Origin: Streptomyces sp. CB02414
Lineage (GTDB): Bacteria > Actinomycetota > Actinomycetes > Streptomycetales > Streptomycetaceae
Assembly (NCBI RefSeq): GCF_001905385.1
Contig: NZ_LIPF01000007.1
Span: forward strand, 372,001-436,000
Length of the DNA stretch: 64,000 nt
Reading direction: 5' to 3'
The position numbers and the translations under genes are program-made. Below the pieces are notes generated by a model, which was given only the letters and a program-made list of their open reading frames with translations, was not told where the DNA came from and searched no databases. Shown here in pieces: positions 1-8,704 of this stretch. Positions within the stretch are counted from its first letter, which is position 1; each line of letters starts with the position of its first letter.

Positions 1-1100
1 CCGTACCGCCCCCCGCCCCGCAGATGACGTCTCACGGCTACGGCATGCCGTCCGGCGCGCTGCCGCCACCGCCCGGCGGCATGCCGGCGGGCGCCGAGGG
101 CGTGATGCCGGGGGGCTCGGCGCCCGGCGCACCTCAGCCGTACGCCCGTCGCAGGAGCGGCGCGCCCCGTCCCGTGGCTCCCGCGGCGCCCGGCCGGGCC
201 GCGGCACCGTCCGCGGCCGTTCCTCAAGAGGTACCCGCCCCGTCGCCGGCCCCGGAGACCGGGCCCCCGCGGCCGAGCGGTGCCGAACTCGACTACGCGG
301 CACTGGTGCTCACCGGCCCGGACGGCCAACCGGAGCGTCGGGGACGGCTGTTCCCCGACGCCGTCTCCGACCCGGTGGCGGCCGAACACCGGCGGCGCGC
401 GGAGACGGTCACGGCGCTGCCCCTGCCGGGCAACGCCGTACGCCCCCGCGAGTCGGCCGGTTCCTTCGACCACCGCTACGACGCCGCGGCACGCGCCGAC
501 GTCCCCTCGGACGGTACGTGGCACACGATCACCGTCGGTGAGGTGGCGGTCGGTCTGCGGACCGAGTACCTGTGCGTCCCGTCGGTGGAACAGGCGGTCT
601 ACACGACCCTGGTGCTGTCCAACACGTCGGACCAGGCGCTGTTGGCCGGCCCGCTGGAGGTCTCGGCCGACGGGGACTTCCTGCTGACCACCTCACTGCC
701 CACGCTCGCCCCCGGCGGTGTGCGCCGCGTGGGCCTGGGTGCCAACGAGGCCATCGGGGTCACGCGCCGAACGAGCCTGCTCGAATCGACCTCCGGGCTG
801 CGCAACAGCGTGACCGTCCTCGACCACCGCGTGCACGTGGAACTGGCCAACCGTCTCCCGGCCCCGGTCACCGTCGAGGTGCGCGAGCGGGTGCCGGTCA
901 CCTCCGACGCGGACATCAGGATCGAGGAGAAGGCCGACTGGCAGGCGCCCGCGGCCGGCACCGACGCCGAGCGGCACGCTCCCGGCACCCGCGTGTGGCG
1001 GGCCGAGATCCCGGCCCACGCCACCTCCGCCCTCGACGGCGGCTACGTCATCCGCATCCCGGCCGGCAAGGCCCTGACCGGCGGCAACCGCAGGAGCTGA
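1..1100 (+). CDS. DUF4139 domain protein, C-terminal part (5' end outside window)
   Basis: The frame is open from the left edge with no stop before the ATG at 24, so this is probably the 3' part of a longer gene. It starts in a Pro/Gly/Ala-rich low-complexity linker (about the first 85 residues after that ATG). A beta-rich region follows, with features such as TEYLCVPSVEQAVYTTLVL, ALLAGPLEVSADGDFL and VTVEVRERVPVTSDADIRIE, which are typical of DUF4139 (mucoidy-inhibitor MuiA-like) proteins. The N-terminal DUF4140/coiled-coil half that these proteins usually carry is not visible and should lie upstream. The stop at 1098-1100 sits just before the ATG of the next gene, which has the same architecture, so the two are co-translated paralogues. 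The molecular function of the family is unknown. Confidence 0.8.
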   Translation, partial: VPPPAPQMTSHGYGMPSGALPPPPGGMPAGAEGVMPGGSAPGAPQPYARRRSGAPRPVAPAAPGRAAAPSAAVPQEVPAPSPAPETGPPRPSGAELDYAALVLTGPDGQPERRGRLFPDAVSDPVAAEHRRRAETVTALPLPGNAVRPRESAGSFDHRYDAAARADVPSDGTWHTITVGEVAVGLRTEYLCVPSVEQAVYTTLVLSNTSDQALLAGPLEVSADGDFLLTTSLPTLAPGGVRRVGLGANEAIGVTRRTSLLESTSGLRNSVTVLDHRVHVELANRLPAPVTVEVRERVPVTSDADIRIEEKADWQAPAAGTDAERHAPGTRVWRAEIPAHATSALDGGYVIRIPAGKALTGGNRRS

Positions 1101-1106
1101 CCCCGC

Positions 1107-2666
1107 ATGGACACGAGCCCCGCTCCGATCGCCCTCCCCGTCACCGCCGTCACCTGTCTGGAGGACCGGGCGTACGTCGAGCGGACCGCCGGGGTCGACC
1201 TCGCGGCCGGCACCCAGGTGCTGCGTCTCGGACCGGTCAGTGCCCTGACCGTCGACCACAGCCTGCACGCCGAACTGTCCGCCGACGGCCCGGTGACCGT
1301 GCTCGACGCCCGGGTCGTACGCGAGTGGACACCGAGAGCGCCGGGTCCCGCCGACGACGACTCCGCCCTGCGGCACCGGGTGAGAAGCCTTGAGGAGGAG
1401 CAGCAGGCGCTGGGCGGGCGGCGCGAGCGCCTGCACGCCCGTGTCGACCTCCTCGGCCGCCTCGCCGGCGATCTGCTGCGGGAGATCGGCGAGGGTGCGG
1501 GTCTCGGCGAGTCCGACACTGCCCGGTGGGCCCGCGAACTGGACCGGGTCGACGCGGAACGCGACACCTGCGGCGAACGGCTGCGCGCGGTCGACTCCCG
1601 GCTGACGGCGCTGGCCGCCGAACTCTCCGACGCCCGGCACGCCTTGGCGAACACGGAGTCGGAACCGTCCGAACTGGTCGGCCACATCGAACTGACCGTA
1701 CGGGCGGGCGACGCGGGTCCGGCCGCGCTGCGCGTGGCCCACCTCGTCCCGTGCGCCCTGTGGCGGCCCGCCTACCGCGCCGTGCTCGACGGGGACTCGC
1801 TCACCCTGGACACGGACGCGATGGTCTGGCAGCGCACCGGCGAGGACTGGTCGGACGTACGGCTGACCCTGTCCACGGCCCGCAGCACGCTCGCCACCGA
1901 GCCTCCGCGCCTCGCGGAGGACCGGCTGACCCTCCGGGACCGATCGGCGGCGGAACGCCGCACCGTCCAGGTCGAATGGCGCGAGGAGGAGATCACCGAC
2001 CTCGGTCCGGCGCCCGTACAGGGCCTGCCGGGAGTCGACGACGGCGGCGAGGTCCGGGTCCTGCACTGCGACGCCTCGGTCTCGGTACCGTCCGACGGCC
2101 GGGCCCACCGGGTGCCGGTCTCCTCCTTCGGGACTCCCACGACGACGGAGTACGCCTGCTCCCCCGAACTGTCCCCGCTGGTCGGGCGACTGGTCCGGTT
2201 CGACAACCGCTCGGGGCACGCGCTGCTCGCCGGGCCCGTGGACCTCGTCAGCGGCGGCGGCTTCCTCGGTCGTGGCACGCTGGACTTCACCGCTCCCGGG
2301 GCCCCGGTCGCCCTCGCCTTCGGCAGCCGCGACGACCACCGGGTCGTGCGGGAGACCGAGGAGACCCGTGACACCGCCGGTCTCACCCAGCGGACCGTGC
2401 TCACCCGGACCGTCCGCCTGCACCTGTCACGGTTCTCGGGGCCCGGCGAACGCCATGAGCACCTGGTCGTCGTCCAAGAACGCGTTCCGGTCTCCGAGAC
2501 GTCGGCGGTGGAGGTGAGCCTGCGCCGGAGTGCCTGCGCTCCCCCGCCCGACGACGTCGACGCGGACGGCGTCGTCCGCTGGAACGTCCTCCTGCCTCCC
2601 GGAGGCCGGCGCACGCTGGAACTGGTCTACGAGATCTCGTCGAACGCCAAGGTGCACGGGCTCTAG
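1107..2666 (+). CDS. DUF4139 (mucoidy-inhibitor MuiA-like) domain protein
   Basis: This 519-residue protein has no signal peptide. Its N-terminus (LPVTAVTCLEDRAYVERTA) is the DUF4140 entry strand. It is followed by a coiled coil at about residues 85-185 and a C-terminal DUF4139 beta domain from about 195, with the same VQERVPVSE-type strand as the upstream gene. The ATG lies 6 bp after the previous stop, and AGGAG overlaps the end of that gene, so coupling is likely. The two adjacent genes look like an old tandem duplication. The two products may form a heteromer, but that is inference. Function is unknown beyond the family. Confidence 0.85.
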   Translation: MDTSPAPIALPVTAVTCLEDRAYVERTAGVDLAAGTQVLRLGPVSALTVDHSLHAELSADGPVTVLDARVVREWTPRAPGPADDDSALRHRVRSLEEEQQALGGRRERLHARVDLLGRLAGDLLREIGEGAGLGESDTARWARELDRVDAERDTCGERLRAVDSRLTALAAELSDARHALANTESEPSELVGHIELTVRAGDAGPAALRVAHLVPCALWRPAYRAVLDGDSLTLDTDAMVWQRTGEDWSDVRLTLSTARSTLATEPPRLAEDRLTLRDRSAAERRTVQVEWREEEITDLGPAPVQGLPGVDDGGEVRVLHCDASVSVPSDGRAHRVPVSSFGTPTTTEYACSPELSPLVGRLVRFDNRSGHALLAGPVDLVSGGGFLGRGTLDFTAPGAPVALAFGSRDDHRVVRETEETRDTAGLTQRTVLTRTVRLHLSRFSGPGERHEHLVVVQERVPVSETSAVEVSLRRSACAPPPDDVDADGVVRWNVLLPPGGRRTLELVYEISSNAKVHGL

Positions 2667-2685
2667 CCGTGTCGGCTCGTGGCGG

Positions 2686-3663
2686 TCAGTGCTCCCGCCC
2701 GTGCTGCTCCGTGTAGTGGGCGCGGAGCAGATCGGTGCCCCAGTCGTGGCGGACGTGCCGCCAGACGGAGTGGGCGTGGTTGCCGTCGTCCTGGGTGTTG
2801 TCGTACTCGATGAGCAGGTCCGGGGCGCGGACACAGTAGTAGTGCCGGTCGCCGGGCGCGCGGCCGCCGGCCCAGGCGAACGCCAGGGTGTCCAGGCCGC
2901 GCGCCGCCAGGGCGGACCAGCACTGGTCGGCGTAGGCCGCGGGTGCCCGGTCGAGGTAGCGGCGCACCAGGCGGGCGAGGAGCCGCTGCTGACCCGGGGT
3001 CATGTCGCCGTGCGGCAGACCGGCCGGCAGCAGGTCCGGGTCGGCGAACGGGTCGTCCCGGGTCAGGATGTCGTCCGGTGGGGCGGCGGCGAAGACCGCC
3101 CTCGCGCGCCGGCCGGTGTCCAGGTCCGTGACCAGTTCCCGGGCCAGGTCCTCCTCCGGCCCCAGCAGCCGGCGTCCGGCCTGTGGACCGTCCGCGACGC
3201 GGGCCGGCTCCGCCCCGACGAAGTGGGGTGTCACGCGGATTCCGGCGGCCGTGACCACCACGTGCACGGCGAGGTGGTGGCCGTTCATCCGCCAGCCCCA
3301 GGGGTCCTCCCCGTCCGGGTCCCCCAGCAGCCGCACCCAGTAGCGGTCGGCGCCGATGGCACCGGCCAGGGCGCGGCGGTGGCGCTCCACCTCGATCGCC
3401 CCGCGCGCCAGCGCCGCTCCGGGTGTGCCGTGTGCCGCGGCCAGCAGCGCGTCGACCGCCTCGCGCTGCCGGCCGTCGAGGCCCTCGGTGGACAGTCCGG
3501 GGCGCGGACCGGGCAGGTAGGTCCACTCCCGCAGTTCGGGAGCGTCGAGCCGGCCGGGTCCCGCGCGCAGCTCGCGCACCTGCGCCGGCTCCAGTACGGA
3601 CAGCAGTGCCCGCGCCGCCTCCCGCAGCTCCGCGGCCGTCGCCTCCGCCGGATGAACGCCCAC
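2686..3663 (-). CDS. DUF3500 domain protein
   Basis: This 325-residue protein starts with GTG and has AGGGG five bases upstream. It matches the DUF3500 pattern: an N-terminal helical part with LLSVLEP, a middle region with YWVRLLGDPDGEDPWGWRMN and HHLAVHVVV, and a C-terminal IEYDNTQDDGNHAHSVWRH segment rich in His and Asp. That last segment resembles a metal site, but no activity is established for the family. It has no signal peptide or membrane segment. It converges with the DUF4139 gene, with 19 bp between the stops. Confidence 0.8.
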   Translation of the reverse strand: MGVHPAEATAAELREAARALLSVLEPAQVRELRAGPGRLDAPELREWTYLPGPRPGLSTEGLDGRQREAVDALLAAAHGTPGAALARGAIEVERHRRALAGAIGADRYWVRLLGDPDGEDPWGWRMNGHHLAVHVVVTAAGIRVTPHFVGAEPARVADGPQAGRRLLGPEEDLARELVTDLDTGRRARAVFAAAPPDDILTRDDPFADPDLLPAGLPHGDMTPGQQRLLARLVRRYLDRAPAAYADQCWSALAARGLDTLAFAWAGGRAPGDRHYYCVRAPDLLIEYDNTQDDGNHAHSVWRHVRHDWGTDLLRAHYTEQHGREH

Positions 3664-3761
3664 CGTTTCCCCTTACGCGCGGTGTCCCGTACGGTTGCGC
3701 ACCCTACCCGTACCGAGTCCTGGTCACGGGATGTACGAGGCCGTCGGCCGTCAGTCCGAGG

Positions 3762-5213
3762 TCAGTCGCCCGCGCGGTCCCCGGCCCACACCGTGGGCGT
3801 CCGGGCCGACCAGGGGCCGGCCTGTTCGAGTTGTCCGGCGAGGCGGAAGAGGCTGTCCTCCCGGCCGTGACCGGCGGCGAACTGCATGCCGACCGGCAGC
3901 CCCGACGCGGCGTCGGCCGTCACCGGTACGGACATGGCGGGCGTGCTCGCCACGTTGAACACGGCGGTGAACGGCGAGATGTCGAAGAGCCGCCGCAGCC
4001 AACCGAGGCCGTCCAGCCTCCCGGCGCCCTCGGCGTGCGTGCCGAGGGGCACGGGGAGCTCGGGCAGCGTCGGGGTGAGCAGCATGTCGTACCCGGCGAA
4101 GTACCGTGCCAGGGCTCGGGCGACCTTGTTGCGGGTCGCCAGCGCGGTGACGAACTCGGCGGCGGTGACCTCCTGTCCGTAACGGTAGCTGGCGAATATG
4201 GGCTCCTCCAGGGTCGACGCGTTCACGGAACGGCCCGACGCGGCGGCCAGCTCGTCGACCGACGCCGTCAGGTTGGCGGTCCACTGACGGGCGTTGGCCA
4301 GGAGGAAGTCCTCCCAGTCGACGCCCAGGCCGACCTCGGCCTCCTCCACCTCGTGACCCAGGGACTCGAGCAGACGCACGGTGCGCGAGAGCGCGTCGGC
4401 CACCGGCGCGGTGGTGCGGTGTCCGCCCCACGCCTGGGTGAGGACACCGATCCGCAGCGGCCCCGGGTCACGGACGGCTTCCTCCGCGTACGGCCTGGAC
4501 GGCTCCTGGGCGAAATAGGGGTCGCCCGGTTCCGGACCGCGGATCTGGTCGAGCAGGACCGCGCTGTCGCGTACCGTGCGGCTGACGCTGCCGTGCACGG
4601 CCAGGCCGTTGAAGATCTCGTCGAAGTGCGGACCCACGGAGACACGGCCGCGGGTCGGCTTCAGGCCGAAGAGGCCGTTGCAGGCGGCGGGGACGCGGAT
4701 CGAACCGGCTGCGTCGGTGGCGTGCGCCATCGGGACCACCCCGGCGGCGACGGCGGCGCCCGCGCCCCCGCTGGATCCGCCCGCGCTCCGCTCCGGGTCC
4801 CACGGGTTGCGGGTCGCGCCGTACAGCACTGGTTCCGTCGTGTTGCTGTAGGCCATCTCCGGTGTCGCGGTGCGCCCGAGCGTCATGAGGCCGGCGCGGC
4901 GGAAGCGCAGCATCAGGGACGAGTCGGAGCGGGCCACGTGGCCGGCCGCCAGGCGGCTGCCCATCTCCATGCGCCGGCCGGCCATGGCGACCCCGATGTC
5001 CTTGATCAGGAAAGGGACACCGGCCAGCGGGGCACTGCCCGGCTCCGGCAGGTCGTCCGCCGGCCACATCTCGACCACGGCGTTGATCTCCGGATCGACC
5101 GCCTGCGCGGCGTCATGTGCGGCTGCCTCCAGTTCGGCGGGGGTGACCTCACCCTTCGCCACCAGTTCCGCGAGGCCTACGGCGTCGAAGCGCACGTACT
5201 CGTCGATTCTCAC
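3762..5213 (-). CDS. amidase (amidase signature family)
   Basis: This hydrolase of carbon-nitrogen amide bonds has about 483 residues. The Ser-cisSer-Lys triad of the amidase signature family is visible: Lys71 in PFLIKDIG, cis-Ser147 in AGGSSGG and the likely nucleophile Ser171 in DAAGSIRVPA. I chose the GTG at 5213 because GGAG lies five bases upstream. A GTG six bases earlier has no ribosome site. The gene is divergent from a TetR gene, and a perfect palindrome sits between them, so it is probably the TetR target. The substrate cannot be read from sequence. It could be annotated gatA-like, but no GatB or GatC is nearby, so a catabolic amidase is more likely. Confidence 0.9.
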   Translation of the reverse strand: MRIDEYVRFDAVGLAELVAKGEVTPAELEAAAHDAAQAVDPEINAVVEMWPADDLPEPGSAPLAGVPFLIKDIGVAMAGRRMEMGSRLAAGHVARSDSSLMLRFRRAGLMTLGRTATPEMAYSNTTEPVLYGATRNPWDPERSAGGSSGGAGAAVAAGVVPMAHATDAAGSIRVPAACNGLFGLKPTRGRVSVGPHFDEIFNGLAVHGSVSRTVRDSAVLLDQIRGPEPGDPYFAQEPSRPYAEEAVRDPGPLRIGVLTQAWGGHRTTAPVADALSRTVRLLESLGHEVEEAEVGLGVDWEDFLLANARQWTANLTASVDELAAASGRSVNASTLEEPIFASYRYGQEVTAAEFVTALATRNKVARALARYFAGYDMLLTPTLPELPVPLGTHAEGAGRLDGLGWLRRLFDISPFTAVFNVASTPAMSVPVTADAASGLPVGMQFAAGHGREDSLFRLAGQLEQAGPWSARTPTVWAGDRAGD

Positions 5214-5271
5214 TGTCACTCCAAGACAAGGGGCGGATACCGCGGACATCGCGATACCGAATGGTCCTGGA

Positions 5272-5289
5272 CGATACCGATCGGTATCG
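5272..5289. promoter_or_regulatory. perfect 18-bp palindrome, probable TetR operator
   Basis: CGATACCGATCGGTATCG is its own reverse complement. It lies in the 150-bp gap between the divergent amidase and tetR genes. Related half-sites (GATACCG) occur at 5236-5242 and 5253-5259. The position fits an operator through which the TetR protein represses itself and the amidase. This is inference from position and symmetry. Confidence 0.65.
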
Positions 5290-5363
5290 AACGGAACGGA
5301 CTGGTACCGTAGCAGGCGATGAGGGGCCCGACGCCCCACGGGACCGGACGTCACGGAGCAGCC

Positions 5364-5969
5364 ATGGCAACGACCGCCGCAAGGCCGGGCAGGGTGGCGA
5401 AACTGCCGCCGCGCGAGCGCATCCTCGACGCGGCGGAGGAGCTCTTCCAGAGCGAGGGGATCCGGCGGGTGGGCGTCCAGGCGATCGCCGAGAAGGCGGA
5501 GACCACCAAGATGGCGATCTACCGGCACTTCGAGACCAAGGACGCGCTCGTCGCGGAGTGGCTGCGCATCGTCGCCGCCGAGTACCGGGCGGCCTTCGAC
5601 CGGGTGGCGGCCGAACATCCCGGCCGCCCCAGGGAGCAGATCCTTGGCCTCGCCCGCTTCATCGCCGAGGGGCTGCCCGCGATCTCGTACCGGGGCTGCC
5701 CGTTCATCAACTCGCTCGCCGAGCTTCCCGACCGCTCCCATCCCGCACGACAGGTCATCGAGGAGCACAAGGCCGACCAGACCCGCAGAATGACCGGCAT
5801 GTGCGCCGACGCGGGACTGCCCGACCCCGAGCAGACCGCGGCCGAGATCACCTTCGTACTCGAAGGCGCACAGGTCAGCACGCAGAACGGCAGCATCGAC
5901 CGGGCGGGCGACCGGCTGATGCGCATCGTCGAGGGGATCGTGGACCGGCACCGCTCCCCGGCCGCCTGA
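5364..5969 (+). CDS. TetR/AcrR family transcriptional regulator
   Basis: This 201-residue regulator has an N-terminal TetR helix-turn-helix at about residues 15-60 (ERILDAAEELF, then VQAIAEKAETTKMAIYRHF). The C-terminal ligand domain has RGCPFINSLAEL, which resembles TetR_C_33-type domains. The ATG at 5364 is preferred over one at 5319 because GGAG precedes it at a normal distance and the extra 15 residues look non-coding. It is divergent from the amidase, with an 18-bp palindrome between them, so a local repressor role is likely. The ligand is unknown. Confidence 0.88.
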   Translation: MATTAARPGRVAKLPPRERILDAAEELFQSEGIRRVGVQAIAEKAETTKMAIYRHFETKDALVAEWLRIVAAEYRAAFDRVAAEHPGRPREQILGLARFIAEGLPAISYRGCPFINSLAELPDRSHPARQVIEEHKADQTRRMTGMCADAGLPDPEQTAAEITFVLEGAQVSTQNGSIDRAGDRLMRIVEGIVDRHRSPAA

Positions 5970-5990
5970 GCGTTCGCCGCTCGCGCCCCG

Positions 5991-6599
5991 CTACTCCCGT
6001 ACGGGCCGCCGGGCCGGTCGGCGTATGCGGCTCAGACACGAGACGGCGACCACGAACGGCCACAGCGACTGAAGGAACGTCACGACGCGTTCCGCGACAC
6101 CGGCGTTGCCGTGTCGGTGCATCTCGAACAGGAACCATGCTCCGCCCGCGGCCATCAGCGCGCACACCGCCACCGCGGGCGCGGTCCGCAGAGCCCAGGG
6201 AGCGGCCGCCGTGCCGTCCACGGCCAGCAGCGGCCACACCGCCAGAAGCGTGAACCCGGCCACCGCCACCGCGCCGTGCCGCAGGGAACCCCCGCTGCTC
6301 GGCGCGGGAAGCAGGGCCACGGCCAGCGCGGCCACACCCCCGCCGCCCAGCGCCACACGTCCGGCGGTCGCGGCGGCCCGCAGGCCCCAGGCGGTCAGCA
6401 GGTGACAGGCGCCCAGAGCGAGGAACGCCGACGTCATCACCCAGTAGCCCGCGGCCCCGTAGGCGCCAAGAACGCTGATCGTCTGGGTGGCGGGATCGTA
6501 CGCGGACCCTTCGAACAGTGCCGCGCCCGACCAGCCTCCGATCAGCAGGACGGGCGCACACCCGGAAGAGACCAGGACCCATCTGGGGACAAGACGCAT
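5991..6599 (-). CDS. DUF998 family membrane protein
   Basis: About 202 residues with six predicted hydrophobic helices. The region GGWSGAALFEGSAYDPATQTISVLGAYGA (read in two overlapping parts) is the DUF998 hallmark: an early loop with a polar YxPxxxTISxLGA-like motif. The function is unknown; members are small integral membrane proteins. The ATG at 6599 was chosen because the codon before it is TTG. It lies 21 bp downstream of the GtrA-like gene on the same strand, so the two may be co-transcribed. Confidence 0.75.
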   Translation of the reverse strand: MRLVPRWVLVSSGCAPVLLIGGWSGAALFEGSAYDPATQTISVLGAYGAAGYWVMTSAFLALGACHLLTAWGLRAAATAGRVALGGGGVAALAVALLPAPSSGGSLRHGAVAVAGFTLLAVWPLLAVDGTAAAPWALRTAPAVAVCALMAAGGAWFLFEMHRHGNAGVAERVVTFLQSLWPFVVAVSCLSRIRRPARRPVRE

Positions 6600-6620
6600 C
6601 AAGTAACCATAAAGCGACCG

Positions 6621-7133
6621 TCAGGCGGCTCGACAGAGCCCCGCGGGAGCGGCCGGGACGGAGGCGTGGTGAACGGGACGGGCGGCGGGACCGGCACCGG
6701 CGGCCTGCGACCGGGTTCGCGCGAAGACGACCAGGCGCAGCACCGCGAACCGCGCGACACCGGCGAGCGCGGAGGCGGACAGGTACACGACCTGTTCGAG
6801 CACCGCGCCGGGCGTTGCCACGAGCTGGTGCAGGGCGAGCATCGCCATGCTGGTCACCGCGTAGGCGGCCGCGGCGGAACCCGCCGACTGGGTGTGCTGA
6901 CGCCAGGTCGCGCCCCGGCCCGCACCGAAGGTGAAACGTGCGTGCAGTTCCGTGGCGAGCAGCGTGGAGACCACGGTGATCACGGCGTTGGCCAGGATCC
7001 AGGGAATCCACGAGGCGAGAGCCGCCACGGCGAAGCTCGATGCGAGCCCCACTCCACCACCACAGAGCACGAAACGAGCGAAGGCGGTGAAGGCGCCGGG
7101 TGCGGCCTGCTTCCGATTCTGCACTGCGTCCAT
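6621..7133 (-). CDS. GtrA-like family membrane protein
   Basis: About 170 residues with four transmembrane helices spaced as in GtrA/DPMS-type flippase partners: FARFVLCGGGVGLASS, then ILANAVITVVSTLLATELHARFTF, then two further helices. The motif ELHARFTF matches the conserved N-x-x-W/R-x-F element of GtrA. Family members are linked to transfer of lipid-linked sugars across the membrane. No glycosyltransferase is adjacent, so its role here is open. The ATG at 7133 follows an AGGGGG-type ribosome site. An upstream in-frame start at 7181 lacks one. Confidence 0.75.
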   Translation of the reverse strand: MDAVQNRKQAAPGAFTAFARFVLCGGGVGLASSFAVAALASWIPWILANAVITVVSTLLATELHARFTFGAGRGATWRQHTQSAGSAAAAYAVTSMAMLALHQLVATPGAVLEQVVYLSASALAGVARFAVLRLVVFARTRSQAAGAGPAARPVHHASVPAAPAGLCRAA

Positions 7134-7167
7134 GATCCACCCCCCTCGGTGCTTTCCGACGAGGGAA

Positions 7168-7196
7168 ACGCTACGTTGCATTCACGGTATGGGCAA
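7168..7196 (-). promoter_or_regulatory. promoter of the GtrA-like gene
   Basis: On the minus strand TTGCCC (7196-7191) and TAGCGT (7173-7168) are separated by 17 bp. TAGNNT is a common Streptomyces -10. The start codon lies about 35 bp downstream. A GTTGC...GCAAC inverted repeat overlaps this promoter. Confidence 0.45.
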
Positions 7197-7307
7197 CCGA
7201 TTTATTGCAGCAATCGACTATCTATGCAGGTAGACACCTTGGATTCGTTGCAATGTGCCCTGGTTAACGCAACAGATCATTACAGTTCGTTGCAATATTG
7301 ACGCAAC
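7175..7307. repeat. cluster of GTTGC/GCAAC inverted repeats in an AT-rich gap
   Basis: GTTGC and GCAAC half-sites recur: 7175-7179 with 7193-7197, 7247-7251 with 7269-7273, and 7289-7293 with 7303-7307. ATTGCAGCAAT is at 7204-7214. The stretch is clearly more AT-rich than its surroundings and spans the GtrA promoter and the last codons of the tetR gene. The pattern suggests an operator array, but the binding protein is unknown. Confidence 0.45.
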
Positions 7308-7855
7308 CCTCGGTCGGCGAAGTCGATCAGCCATTCGAAGCTCTCGTCGACGTCGGCGCTCCACTGGAAGCCGCCCGCGGCCTGCAACGCGGCGAAGCCG
7401 TGGCACAGGCTGCGGAGCATGCGCAGAGCGTGGTCCACGTCTGCCGGGTCGATCTCGTAGCCCCGCAGGACGGCCATGAAGGCATCGAGAAGTCGCCGTG
7501 CCGCGGCGGCCAGCGGGTCGTCGGGGCCGGACGGCTCCTGTCCGATCGTGGCCGCGTACCGGCCGGGGTGCTCCAGTACGAAGGCACGGAACGCCCGGGC
7601 CGCCGCCGCCAGGGCGTCGCGGCCCGCGTACCCCTGGACCGCGCCGCCGACCGCGTCGGCGGCCTCGCTCATCGCCAGGACGGCGATGCGCCGGAGGAGA
7701 TCCTCCTGTCCGCCCACGTGCTTGTACAGGGACGGAGCCCGCACACCGACCCGCTCCGCCAGCGAACCCATCGTCAGGTTGGCGAGACCCACCTCGTCGG
7801 CGAGGGCGGCACCGGCCGCGACCACCGCCGCCGGGTCCAGGCCCGCCCTAGGCAC
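7280..7855 (-). CDS. TetR/AcrR family regulator with WHG-type C-terminal domain
   Basis: This 191-residue regulator has its helix-turn-helix at about residues 10-50 (LTMGSLAERVGVRAPSLYKHV). The C-terminal part has ALRMLRSLCHGFAALQAAGGF, which fits the TetR_C_13/WHG domain (usually a W-H-G tripeptide, here C-H-G). The GTG start at 7855 overlaps the hydrolase stop by 8 bp (GTGCCTAG), so translation is coupled to the hydrolase. The regulator probably controls its own operon through the tandem palindromes upstream of the hydrolase. Confidence 0.85.
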   Translation of the reverse strand: MPRAGLDPAAVVAAGAALADEVGLANLTMGSLAERVGVRAPSLYKHVGGQEDLLRRIAVLAMSEAADAVGGAVQGYAGRDALAAAARAFRAFVLEHPGRYAATIGQEPSGPDDPLAAAARRLLDAFMAVLRGYEIDPADVDHALRMLRSLCHGFAALQAAGGFQWSADVDESFEWLIDFADRGLRQYCNEL

Positions 7856-8684
7856 GGGCGGCGTCCGTGCGCAGGAAGCCGAGCACGAGCGAAACGACCT
7901 GGTCGGGATACTGGTCGTGCGGGTAGTGCCCGGCACCCTCGATCATTTCGAGACGGCCGAGGCCGGACGGCAGCGCCTCGACCACCGCCGAGCCCTCGGC
8001 GTGCGGGTCGGCCCAGTCGGGGTCGAGGGTGCCCATGACGACCAGGGCCGGGCAGCGGACGTTGCCGAGCTGTGCGCCGGCGTCCGTCGGGGCGCTGCGC
8101 CCCATGGCCTGCATGGCCTTCATCCGGCCCGGCTCGCGCAGCAGGGAGTCGATGCGCCCGAGCCGCTGCGCCCAGTCGGCCGGCTTCACGCCCGGGTAGG
8201 CGAGGTCGAGGTACGAGCGCCACAGCGGCAGGCTGCCGAGCAGACCCGCGCCGAGCAGCCGCAGCATGCCCTGCCGGAAACGCCTCACCTTCAGGTCGCC
8301 GAGACCGACCGACTGCTTGCGGGTGAACGGCGCCAGCTCGACGACCGCGGTGACCAGCGAGGGCTCCCGCGCCGCGGCGATGGTGGCGGCACCGCCGGAG
8401 ACCGAGTGGCCGACGAGCACAGCCGGGCCGCCGAGGTGGCGGATCACGGCGAGCAGGTCACCGGCGATGTCGGTGCGGCTCCAGGCCGGCCAGTCGACGC
8501 TGGACTCGCCGCAGCCGCGCAGGTCCACCGAGGCCACCCGGTATCCGGCCGCGACCAGCTGCGGGACGACGGCACGGTAGGCGGCGCGACTGTCACCCAT
8601 GCCGTGGGCCAGAACGATCAGAGGGCCGGAGCCCGCCACCTCGTACGCGATCATCCCGCCGTCGACGGGGAGGTACTCGGTCAT
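7848..8684 (-). CDS. alpha/beta hydrolase
   Basis: A 278-residue alpha/beta-fold hydrolase. The oxyanion region is LIVLAHGMGDSR, the nucleophile elbow is GHSVSGG, and the acid and His are in the C-terminal half (MGTLDPDW and GAGHYPHDQ). The ATG at 8684 follows GGAGG at 5 bp spacing. It is the first gene of an operon with a TetR gene whose start overlaps its stop. The substrate is unknown; haloperoxidase-, esterase- or lactonase-like activity are all possible. Confidence 0.88.
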   Translation of the reverse strand: MTEYLPVDGGMIAYEVAGSGPLIVLAHGMGDSRAAYRAVVPQLVAAGYRVASVDLRGCGESSVDWPAWSRTDIAGDLLAVIRHLGGPAVLVGHSVSGGAATIAAAREPSLVTAVVELAPFTRKQSVGLGDLKVRRFRQGMLRLLGAGLLGSLPLWRSYLDLAYPGVKPADWAQRLGRIDSLLREPGRMKAMQAMGRSAPTDAGAQLGNVRCPALVVMGTLDPDWADPHAEGSAVVEALPSGLGRLEMIEGAGHYPHDQYPDQVVSLVLGFLRTDAARA

Positions 8685-8704
8685 GAACGCCTCCGGAGAG
8701 CGTT

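Noticed and set aside
693..2423. 576-codon open frame on the minus strand
   Set aside because: Antisense to the two DUF4139 genes and without recognisable motifs.
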